Assembly (NCBI GenBank): GCA_030044455.1
Contig: JASHVU010000143.1
Span: 1 to 5,535 of the forward strand
Direction of reading: 5' to 3'
DNA length: 5,535 nucleotides
From: Acidobacteriaceae bacterium
GTDB lineage: Bacteria; Acidobacteriota; Terriglobia; Terriglobales; Acidobacteriaceae
The notes below the pieces were generated by a model. The model did no database searches. It saw only the letters and a program-made list of their open reading frames with translations, and was not told where the DNA came from. Shown in pieces: positions 1 through 5,535 of this stretch (position 1 is the first letter of the stretch; every line of letters begins with the position of its first letter). Made by a program: the position numbers and the translations under genes.

Positions 1-137
1 AGTCGTCACCTACTCGTAAGCATTTGTTCGGTAACGGTTCCAGTAGAGTCGCTAACCTGCATTTCTCACCGGCCGCACGCGTGGCATACCCCTCCCTCCT
101 TATCCGATACCCCCGGCCCCAGCCAAAAGTCTCAAAG

Positions 138-217
138 TCTATTGTTTTCATCGCGATCGAGGGTGGACTTGGTTGCCAGATCTATTGTTTTCAGGCAGAT
201 AGGATCGGCTGGTCTGC
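138..217. repeat. Imperfect ~43-bp tandem direct repeat
   Basis: The 13-mer TCTATTGTTTTCA occurs exactly at 138-150 and again at 181-193, so the unit period is 43 bp. Similarity continues after the 13-mer: both copies have GAT at the same offset (155-157 and 198-200), then a GG-rich stretch with CT and GGT, ending in TGCC (174-177 and 215-218, with a small indel). A shorter tandem, AAAGTCT at 126-132 and 134-140, leads into the first copy. This could be a pair of regulator sites four helical turns apart, or a decayed copy of a dispersed intergenic repeat. From memory, C-rich tracts followed by 'aaagt-attgttttca' units recur between genes in Terriglobia, but I cannot verify that here. Confidence 0.6.
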
Positions 218-227
218 CGAACTGCGG

Positions 228-254
228 CCTGAAAAGCTCCTAACTGCTTTCAGG
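228..254. other. Bulged stem-loop in the upstream region
   Basis: CCTGAAA (228-234) pairs perfectly with TTTCAGG (248-254). Skipping A235 adds GC (236-237) with GC (246-247), giving a 9-bp stem with one bulge and an 8-base loop. The same left arm, CCTGAAAA (228-235), is also complementary to TTTTCAGG at 188-195 inside the second tandem repeat. GGCAGA (194-199) pairs with TCTGCC (213-218). Alternative folds of 181-254 are therefore possible. No T-run follows, so this is not a terminator. Whether it is transcribed is unknown. Confidence 0.4.
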
Positions 255-387
255 ATAGAACAATGGGGGGAAATAACCGGCAAAGTGGGTGGCGATGCAA
301 GTATCTTTTGAATGAGAGTGATAGAGGAGGAAGGCGGCAGGCTGGGTATTGACTGCGACATGATCGGTTTGGGGTGAAATGCAGCCA

Positions 388-401
388 GGTTCAAACGAAC
401 C
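388..401. promoter_or_regulatory. Perfect 5-bp inverted repeat, possible operator
   Basis: GGTTC (388-392) and GAACC (397-401) are exact reverse complements around AAAC. The site ends 62 bp before the start codon at 464, a position where a repressor operator or a leader hairpin could act. Short palindromes with a CG near the centre recall LacI-type operators, which often control sugar-use genes, but this one does not match that consensus well. A 5-bp repeat can arise by chance. Confidence 0.25.
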
Positions 402-422
402 ACGGGTGCGCTCCCGTCTTTT
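402..422 (+). terminator. Weak terminator-like hairpin
   Basis: ACGGG (402-406) and CCCGT (413-417) form a perfect 5-bp GC-rich stem with a 6-base loop (TGCGCT), followed at once by CTTTT (418-422). It abuts the inverted repeat at 388-401, so the two would form tandem hairpins in an RNA. It could end transcription arriving from the left, or act as an attenuator in the leader of the 464 gene. The short stem and short T-run make it a weak candidate. Confidence 0.25.
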
Positions 423-427
423 ATGAT
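422..427 (+). promoter_or_regulatory. Candidate -10 element for the 464 gene
   Basis: TATGAT matches the sigma-70 -10 consensus at five of six positions and would start transcription near 434, giving a leader of about 30 bases. No acceptable -35 hexamer is found 16-18 bp upstream (ACCACG at 17 bp). The element also overlaps the T-run of the weak hairpin. It is the best -10 I can find close to the gene, but poorly supported. Confidence 0.2.
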
Positions 428-451
428 TCACTGTTCCACTTTGCTCACTCT

Positions 452-455
452 GGAG
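452..455 (+). promoter_or_regulatory. Ribosome binding site of the 464 gene
   Basis: GGAG lies 8 bases before the ATG at 464, an ideal Shine-Dalgarno spacing. With the in-frame TGA at 461-463 it fixes the start codon. Confidence 0.7.
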
Positions 456-463
456 CGTTTTGA

Positions 464-3400
464 ATGAATTCCGACTCTGTTGCCTGGCTTTATTCACCGC
501 GCCGCTTCGGCCGGCTGTTCTCAATTGCATTTCTTCTTGCGTTTGCTCCTGTTCTGCTCGCAGCAAAGACCGTTGTTTTCTGGCAGCCGGGTTTCCCGAC
601 CGTCGACAGCGAGTCTGTTGACCGCAATGCGCTCAACCAGGCCCTGGCCGGAACCGGCGCCGTATTTGCCGATATCAAGACTCTCAACGATCCTGCCACA
701 TTCGAAGGCGCGGATTTGCTGGTCCTACCCTACGGCTCGGCGGTGCCTACGGATGCGTGGACGGCGATCAGAACATACTTGCGTGCCGGCGGAAACCTGC
801 TGGTGATTGGCGGCCAACCGCTGCATGTGCCTGTCACCGAAGTCAATGGCAAATTCGCGCAGGAAGAGCCTCAGGATACCTATGCACGCGCCCTTGAATT
901 CAACCACACACTCCCAGTTCCGGTTCCTTCATCGGCGCATTTTGAGTGGAAGCACGGCTACGCATTTGCTCAAACGCCCGTGATTCGCGCGCGCCGCTAT
1001 TTTTCAGTTGAAGGCCATCTTGATGGGCTCGGTTACATGGTCGACTCGACAGGCCTGCTGGCGGCTGCGCCCGTAATTGTTGCGAATTATGGATGGGGAC
1101 CGATGGCGGGGGCTCGCGTAGTTGCGCTCGACTTCGATCCCGAGCCCGGCTATTGGGATAGCGCAGACGGAATTGCACTGATCGCGCAGGCGGCGCGCCA
1201 TGCGAGCCAGGGTGCGACGATGTTTTCGGTTGAGTTGCAGTTCTCGGCGATCCGCCCCGGCGAGACGCCACAGATCACGGTTCATCTGCGCAGCCCGCAC
1301 CTTGAAAAGACCCATGCGAAACTCGCCGGCGAAGTGAGAGTCCAAATCAGTTCTGAAAATGGACTCGTCGATTCCGTAACGGTTCCCGTTGCCGATGCGA
1401 CGGCGGCCAATCTGCCGGTTCCGGCAAAAGGCGATCTCGCCTCCGGCTTCTACAGGGTTTCGGCAACCTTCAGCTCGGACGGCGGGTTCAGGGAGTTTTA
1501 TCAAAACGGCTTCTGGGTTGAGCCGAATTCGGCTGTAAACGCCGGCCCGGTGATTGGGGTGAGTGGCGACTTCCTCACTGAAGATGGCCAGCCTTTTCTG
1601 CCCGTGGGTACCAACTACTTCACAACGGAGGAAAATGGTTGGGACTTCTCGAGCCCGCGCAATGCGTGGGTGTGGGAGAAGGATTTTGCGGAGATGGCGG
1701 CGCACGGGGTGAGCTTTGTGCGGACCGGGGTGTGGTTCCCGAACACCAGCTTTGTGGACAAGGACGGTGGAGTCAGCGAGCGCTTCCTGCGCAATCTCGA
1801 AGCGTATCTGCTGTGCGCGCAACGGCACAAAATTGCGGTTAACTTCACCTTCTTCGCTTTCACGCCGAAGTACGATGGCTCACTGCGCGGCAAGAAGCCG
1901 GAACCGCTGGTGCCGAATCCTTATCTCGATCCGGCATCGCTTGCAACTGAAAAGACGTACGTGCGCTCGGTTGTCGATCACTTCAAAGATGTGCCGTTTC
2001 TCTCCTACGACCTGATCAATGAGCCTAGTTTCTCGAATCCCTACCATGTATTTCAGGGCAGCTATCCCAACGGCGACCCGGCCGAACTTGCGGCCTGGAG
2101 GAAATGGCTGAGCCAGAAATACGACGGCAAACTCGATGCGCTGGCGAGCGCGTGGCGCGTTACGCCCGATAGACTTGGCGGCTTCGATGCCGTGCCCTTG
2201 CCCAGGCCGCAGGATCTTGCAGCGGGTAGCGGGGATAATCGGTACGGCAATGCGGATGAGGTTCGCGCCCTCGATTACAACCTTTTCGCACAAGACATGT
2301 TCGGCGATTGGGTGCGTTCGATGGTTGCGCTCATTCGCTCGACAGGCAGCAAACAGTTGATTGACGTGGGGCAGGATGAAGGCGGCGTGACTGATCGCGT
2401 ACTCAACCAGTTCTACGGCAGCGTGGGGGTTTCATTCACAACGAATCACACCTATTGGCAAGACGATGCCTTACTGTGGGATTCGATCGCGGCCAAACGC
2501 GTGGGCCAGCCCAACATTACCGGCGAGACCGGCTACCAGCCGGTGTGGGCGCCCGATGGCACGTGGCGCTATGACGAGCAGACGGGCCTCGGGCTGATTG
2601 AGCGCAAATGGGCACTCGGCTTTGCGGCCGGATCGAGCGGCGCCCTGCAGTGGGACTGGGCGCGAGAGGGCGACTTCGGCATCGAGCGCAGCGACGGTTC
2701 GGCCAAGATCTGGGAGAACCAGATGCAGGCGCTGGGAGAATTTGCTCGCAAAGCCGCGCCGTTTGCAACTGGATTCGAGTTGCCGCAAGTTGCGCTGGTT
2801 CTGCCTCAGTCGCTGCAGTTGTCGGTAGAAAACGGATTCGCGATCGAAGCACAGCAAGCGGCTGTTCGCGCGCTCTATGGCTACGCGCGCAGCGAGGCCT
2901 ATGCGGTTGGCGAATACCAGATCGATCAGCTCGGCTCGCCGAAGCTGATTCTGCTTCCGTCTCCGTTCGGACTTACGCAACACGCGTGGCAGGCGATTCT
3001 CGATCATGTGAAAGATGGCGCGGTTCTGCTTGTCACAGGACGGTTCGATGGAGACGCCCATTTGCATGCCACCGGCAGGCAATCTGACCTTGGACTCGAC
3101 TACCAAATTAAGCTGCTCACCGCGCGCGATGAATGGATGCGCTTTCCCGGTGGAGACGAGCAACTTGTCTTCTCGGGCAGCAAGACAACTTACCTGAACC
3201 GTGCCGAGTTGCGCGACGGCGGCGACTGGGCCGAGAAGTCTGTCGGCCAAGGCAAGATTCTCTTCTCGACGCTTCCGATTGAGCTTAACGATAACCTGGC
3301 CGCGGTGGGCGACGTCTATCGTTACGCGCTGAAGGCTGCCGGCGTGGATCGTGTGTACAGTACCAACCTCACCGATCCCGGCATTCTCATCTGTCCCACG

Positions 3401-3580
3401 CAGTATCCTGACGCGACTCTCTATGTTATTACCTCTGAGACCAACCAGAAAGAGGTGGATTTCACCGATCTGCGCAGCGGCAAACATCTGATCGGCTCGC
3501 TCGGAAGCGGTGAGGCTGCGATTGTTCTTGTCGGCAAGGACGGCAAGCTGATTGCGAGTTACAACTGGCAGGGCGAGTAA
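464..3580 (+). CDS. Secreted clan GH-A glycoside hydrolase (GH5/GH42-like) flanked by two amidotransferase-like domains
   Basis: Likely an exported beta-glycosidase that cleaves plant or microbial polysaccharide fragments; substrate and family number cannot be fixed from sequence alone. The start is well determined: a TGA lies directly upstream in frame (461-463), GGAG at 452-455 gives an 8-base spacing, and no other ATG occurs until about residue 190. Residues 1-34 form a Sec-type signal peptide (R13, R14, R17, hydrophobic 18-34). Residues 36-245 look like a class I glutamine-amidotransferase-like fold with an insertion. About 250-355 is a beta-rich, Ig-like linker domain. About 365-760 is a (beta/alpha)8 barrel, with GTNYF at 382-386, RTGVW at 420-424, NEP with predicted acid/base E520, H662/Y664, GETGY with predicted nucleophile E688, and W730. 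About 775-960 is a second amidotransferase-like domain, as in GH42 trimerisation domains. Residues 965-1038 form a small C-terminal beta domain. The frame is intact and of plausible length for this architecture. It could be annotated as beta-galactosidase or as cellulase-family hydrolase. Confidence 0.9.
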   Translation: MNSDSVAWLYSPRRFGRLFSIAFLLAFAPVLLAAKTVVFWQPGFPTVDSESVDRNALNQALAGTGAVFADIKTLNDPATFEGADLLVLPYGSAVPTDAWTAIRTYLRAGGNLLVIGGQPLHVPVTEVNGKFAQEEPQDTYARALEFNHTLPVPVPSSAHFEWKHGYAFAQTPVIRARRYFSVEGHLDGLGYMVDSTGLLAAAPVIVANYGWGPMAGARVVALDFDPEPGYWDSADGIALIAQAARHASQGATMFSVELQFSAIRPGETPQITVHLRSPHLEKTHAKLAGEVRVQISSENGLVDSVTVPVADATAANLPVPAKGDLASGFYRVSATFSSDGGFREFYQNGFWVEPNSAVNAGPVIGVSGDFLTEDGQPFLPVGTNYFTTEENGWDFSSPRNAWVWEKDFAEMAAHGVSFVRTGVWFPNTSFVDKDGGVSERFLRNLEAYLLCAQRHKIAVNFTFFAFTPKYDGSLRGKKPEPLVPNPYLDPASLATEKTYVRSVVDHFKDVPFLSYDLINEPSFSNPYHVFQGSYPNGDPAELAAWRKWLSQKYDGKLDALASAWRVTPDRLGGFDAVPLPRPQDLAAGSGDNRYGNADEVRALDYNLFAQDMFGDWVRSMVALIRSTGSKQLIDVGQDEGGVTDRVLNQFYGSVGVSFTTNHTYWQDDALLWDSIAAKRVGQPNITGETGYQPVWAPDGTWRYDEQTGLGLIERKWALGFAAGSSGALQWDWAREGDFGIERSDGSAKIWENQMQALGEFARKAAPFATGFELPQVALVLPQSLQLSVENGFAIEAQQAAVRALYGYARSEAYAVGEYQIDQLGSPKLILLPSPFGLTQHAWQAILDHVKDGAVLLVTGRFDGDAHLHATGRQSDLGLDYQIKLLTARDEWMRFPGGDEQLVFSGSKTTYLNRAELRDGGDWAEKSVGQGKILFSTLPIELNDNLAAVGDVYRYALKAAGVDRVYSTNLTDPGILICPTQYPDATLYVITSETNQKEVDFTDLRSGKHLIGSLGSGEAAIVLVGKDGKLIASYNWQGE

Positions 3581-3684
3581 CCCCCATGAATGTTGGGCTG
3601 TCGCCGGCTTCGTTGAGGGCGGTTTCTCTCCGCAGACGACCGCAGCAGCTGTGTCGCGCCGCCCCGACGAAATAACAAATCCGG
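3581..3684. other. Intergenic gap without a clear terminator
   Basis: The stop of the first gene (TAA, 3578-3580) is followed by about 100 bases in which I see no strong hairpin with a T-run. A 29-codon frame (3586-3675, ATG to TAA) is arginine-rich, lacks a good ribosome binding site and looks like chance. Read-through from the first gene into the GH44 gene is therefore possible despite the downstream promoter. Confidence 0.4.
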
Positions 3685-3693
3685 TGCTAGAAT
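3685..3693 (+). promoter_or_regulatory. Extended -10 promoter of the GH44 gene
   Basis: TGCTAGAAT combines the TGn extension with TAGAAT, a five-of-six match to the sigma-70 -10 box. The -35 region is poor: CCGACG at 3664-3669 with an 18-bp spacer shares only GAC with TTGACA. That is tolerable for an extended -10 promoter. Transcription would start near 3700 and leave a leader of about 80 bases. An in-frame ATG at 3692 overlaps this box and would lie upstream of the transcript start, which argues for the later start at 3782. Confidence 0.5.
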
Positions 3694-3701
3694 GGCGGCC
3701 A

Positions 3702-3756
3702 GCATTCCGGAGTGGGTTTTAAGCGCGTCTCTGAATACGCATTCAAAATGGAATGC
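3702..3756 (+). promoter_or_regulatory. Leader with competing GCATTC/GAATGC inverted repeats
   Basis: GCATTC occurs at 3702-3707 and 3739-3744, and its reverse complement GAATGC at 3751-3756. The second and third copies form a perfect 6-bp hairpin with a 6-base loop. The first copy extended by one base (3702-3708) can pair 7 bp with GGAATGC (3750-3756) instead. TGAAT (3732-3736) also pairs with ATTCA (3741-3745). The cluster lies between the predicted transcript start and the ribosome binding site. It could be an operator array or a leader RNA with alternative folds; no known riboswitch class is recognisable. Confidence 0.4.
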
Positions 3757-3769
3757 ACCTGAACAATTC

Positions 3770-3773
3770 GAGG
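3770..3773 (+). promoter_or_regulatory. Ribosome binding site deciding the GH44 start
   Basis: GAGG lies 8 bases before the ATG at 3782. The in-frame alternative ATG at 3692 has no Shine-Dalgarno sequence, and its extra 30 residues would bury the signal peptide. This site therefore selects 3782. Confidence 0.6.
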
Positions 3774-3781
3774 CAGGCCTG

Positions 3782-5535
3782 ATGAACGATTTCGATCGGC
3801 TGGTAACTCATGCAACACTTTCGGCGGTTTGCCTGTGGCTTGCTGCGCTTGGCGGCTCGGCAGCTCTACCCGCTCAGGGACCTGATGCAGTAACACCCTC
3901 GATCACTGTCACTCCCAGCAGTACGGTCATTATCGGGACCCAGCAGCAATTCAATGCGAAGGCGAGTGGATTCGGTACTACGAGCACCGCAGTTAACTGG
4001 TCGGTCTCGGCACCCGCGGGCAACAACCTGAGCCCGGGCGATATCAGCTCGACCGGACTCTACAACACGCCTTATCCAGCTCCTGCAACCGTCACGATTA
4101 CGGCTACCAGTGTCGCCATGCCTACGGTGAAAGGCAGCGTGACGGTAACGCTGAGCGAGGCGGCGAGTGCTCAAGGACCTGCGCTCACCGTCGATGCCGG
4201 TAACAAGACGCATGCCATCAGTCCCGATATCTACGGCATGAACGCATTCTCGATGGCTTCCTCGCTGGGCAAGGCTGTGAATCTGCCCGTTGACCGATTT
4301 GGAGGCGACGGAACTTCGCTCTACAACTACAAACTCGATGTCACCAGTGCCGGCAGCGACTGGTACTACAAGAACAGCGTTGAACACGGAGGCACACAGG
4401 ACAACAGCTCATTCAATACCCAGGTGAAAAACGACAGGGCGGTTGGCGCCAAAACCATGGGTACCGTGCCCATGGAAGGATGGGTGGCAAAGGCCGGCGT
4501 TGGCTGCAGCTTTCCGGCTTCGATCTACCCGAACCAGGTAAAGTTCGATCCCTACGACAAGAAGTGCGGCAACGGCCTCTATCCCTTGGGAACCAACGGC
4601 TGCACGGATGCGAAAGGATGCGAGATTGCCGGCAACGATCCGACGCTGATCGCCGAGCCCATCGACAATGCATCGTGGGCACAGGGTTGGGTTACATATC
4701 TGGTGGGAAAGTTCGGGAACGCAGCCCACGGCGGCGTGGCGATCTATTCCCTTGATAACGAACCAGCGTGGTGGGATGGCGGGCATCGCGATGTGCATCC
4801 TTCGCCTTCGACCTACGACGAGGTGACCAACAACGGCATTGCCACGGCGAAAGCGATCAAGACCGCCGATCCCACCGCCGCAGTCAGCGGACCTGTGGTT
4901 GACTTCTGGTGGAATTATTTCTATTCGAAGAAGGAAATCGAAAGCGGATGGAAAACCGCGCCTTGCCACCAGGCGTGGAGCAATCCCACCGATCGCGCGG
5001 CGCACGGCGGCGTTCCGTTCATCGAGTATTACCTAAGGCAGTTCAGCGCGGCCTCGACTACTTTCGGCGCGCGCCTGCTTGACTATCTCGACCTGCACAC
5101 TTACTTTGCCGGCAGTTACAACGGCCACGATATCGGTCTGGCGCCGGCGGGAGATACGCAGGAGCAGGAAGTAAGGCTGAATTCGACGCGCGCTTTCTGG
5201 GACCCTACCTATACCGACCCGGAACATCCGCAGCCGAACTATCCGACCGATGCGAACCACACATCGAGTTGTAATGTTCCACTGCAGGCTCCGCAACTGA
5301 TTCCGATGGCGCAGAAATGGGTGGCCGCAGATTATCCCGGGACGAAGATCGCGATTACTGAGTACAACTGGGGCGGGCAGGAGAACGTGAACGGCGCCGT
5401 GGCGCAGGCCGACATCCTTGGCATCTTCGGCAAGTACGGACTCGATCTCGCCACATTGTGGGGTCCTCCGGATCCGGTCAAACAGGCTCCGGGGCTGATG
5501 GCATACGAGATTTACCGCAACTACGACGGCAATGA
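3782..5535 (+). CDS. Secreted GH44 endoglucanase/xyloglucanase with N-terminal Ig-like domain (3' partial)
   Basis: Family 44 glycoside hydrolases are retaining enzymes that cut internal beta-1,4 bonds in cellulose derivatives, lichenan and especially xyloglucan. The frame stays open to the window edge (584 full codons). Residues 1-31 are a signal peptide with a hydrophobic core at 11-23 and an unusually acidic start (D3, D5). Residues about 38-124 are a Thr/Ser/Val-rich bacterial Ig-like (Big) domain. The GH44 domain begins near 134. RFGGD at 172-176 matches the family's RWGGN strand, followed by a DWYYKN match. YSLDNEPAWW carries predicted acid/base E327, LDLHTYF lies on a later strand, and ITEYNWGG carries predicted nucleophile E527. 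LWGPPDP and YRNYDG then match the family's C-terminal part, so only the end of the domain, and anything after it, is missing. Six cysteines (242, 262, 274, 280, 395, 497) suggest disulfides. The two glutamates are 200 residues apart, more than the roughly 170 I recall for clostridial GH44, implying loop insertions. Family assignment is confident; substrate is inferred. Confidence 0.92.
   Translation, partial: MNDFDRLVTHATLSAVCLWLAALGGSAALPAQGPDAVTPSITVTPSSTVIIGTQQQFNAKASGFGTTSTAVNWSVSAPAGNNLSPGDISSTGLYNTPYPAPATVTITATSVAMPTVKGSVTVTLSEAASAQGPALTVDAGNKTHAISPDIYGMNAFSMASSLGKAVNLPVDRFGGDGTSLYNYKLDVTSAGSDWYYKNSVEHGGTQDNSSFNTQVKNDRAVGAKTMGTVPMEGWVAKAGVGCSFPASIYPNQVKFDPYDKKCGNGLYPLGTNGCTDAKGCEIAGNDPTLIAEPIDNASWAQGWVTYLVGKFGNAAHGGVAIYSLDNEPAWWDGGHRDVHPSPSTYDEVTNNGIATAKAIKTADPTAAVSGPVVDFWWNYFYSKKEIESGWKTAPCHQAWSNPTDRAAHGGVPFIEYYLRQFSAASTTFGARLLDYLDLHTYFAGSYNGHDIGLAPAGDTQEQEVRLNSTRAFWDPTYTDPEHPQPNYPTDANHTSSCNVPLQAPQLIPMAQKWVAADYPGTKIAITEYNWGGQENVNGAVAQADILGIFGKYGLDLATLWGPPDPVKQAPGLMAYEIYRNYDGN

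Larger units (their letters stand above)
1..463. other. Non-coding upstream region with repeats and small hairpins
   Basis: No convincing gene is visible in these 463 bases. The only long forward frame (about 24-311) would need a TTG start, has no ribosome binding site, and its translation resembles no family I know. The minus-strand frames are no better. The stretch holds a C-rich tract (89-120), an imperfect tandem repeat (138-217), a bulged stem-loop (228-254), and two small inverted repeats just before the first gene (388-417). The end of any gene to the left is not visible, so it is unclear whether this is purely the upstream region of the 464 gene or also carries the tail of a neighbouring transcript. 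Confidence 0.6.

Noticed and set aside
24..311. Forward 95-residue open frame in the upstream region
   Set aside because: It needs a TTG start, has no ribosome binding site, resembles no known family, and runs through the tandem repeat and the stem-loop.
464..565. Twin-arginine (Tat) signal in the first protein
   Set aside because: R13-R14 is followed by F-G-R-L, which lacks the two hydrophobic residues after RR-x of the Tat motif; an ordinary Sec signal fits better.
1004..1828. 274-residue minus-strand open frame
   Set aside because: It is antisense to the same gene, with no family resemblance and arginine-rich composition typical of a shadow frame.
2471..3487. 338-residue minus-strand open frame
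   Set aside because: It lies entirely opposite the hydrolase gene, is rich in Arg and Ala as expected for an antisense shadow of high-GC coding sequence, and shows no domain motifs.
3586..3675. 29-codon small ORF between the two genes
   Set aside because: It has no proper Shine-Dalgarno sequence, an Arg/Pro-rich sequence with no recognisable feature, and a length easily reached by chance.
3782..3874. Lipoprotein signal at C17 of the GH44 protein
   Set aside because: The residues before C17 (S-A-V) do not fit a lipobox (small residue at -1), and the cysteine sits inside the hydrophobic core rather than at its end.
3866..5005. Two minus-strand open frames (3866-4387 and 4409-5005)
   Set aside because: Both lie opposite the GH44 gene, whose forward frame carries clear family motifs over the whole stretch.
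1..5535. CRISPR array, insertion sequence, tRNA or rRNA
   Set aside because: No spaced identical repeats beyond the two-copy 13-mer, no transposase motifs or terminal inverted repeats, and no tRNA or rRNA signature were seen on either strand.

Overview
The window looks like a carbohydrate-degradation locus from a soil-type bacterium, most likely an acidobacterium of the Terriglobia type. This placement is inferred. It rests on the moderately high GC content, large secreted glycoside hydrolases, and a Thr/Ser/Val-rich bacterial Ig-like repeat ahead of an enzyme domain, an arrangement familiar from Acidobacteriota. A TGnTAGAAT-type promoter and a C-rich intergenic stretch with TCTATTGTTTTCA repeats point the same way. 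No rRNA, tRNA or marker gene is present to confirm it.

Layout: positions 1-463 are non-coding as far as I can see. They hold an imperfect ~43-bp tandem repeat (138-217), a bulged stem-loop (228-254) and two adjacent small inverted repeats (388-401 and 402-417), the second followed by a short T-run. Positions 464-3580 encode a 1038-residue secreted clan GH-A glycoside hydrolase. Its catalytic barrel lies between two related class I glutamine-amidotransferase-like (A4 beta-galactosidase-like) domains. Positions 3581-3781 are intergenic, with an extended -10 promoter and a leader rich in GCATTC/GAATGC inverted repeats. From 3782 to the right edge runs a partial gene for a secreted family 44 glycoside hydrolase (endoglucanase/xyloglucanase type) with an N-terminal Ig-like domain. 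It has no stop codon in the window.

Both genes are on the + strand and both products carry export signals. A plausible joint role is extracytoplasmic breakdown of beta-glucan or xyloglucan: the GH44 enzyme cuts the backbone and the GH-A enzyme trims oligosaccharides or side chains. The 201-bp gap and the separate promoter suggest the GH44 gene can be transcribed on its own. Nothing in the window is a mobile element, CRISPR array or RNA gene that I can support. The minus-strand open frames lie opposite the two real genes and are shadows.
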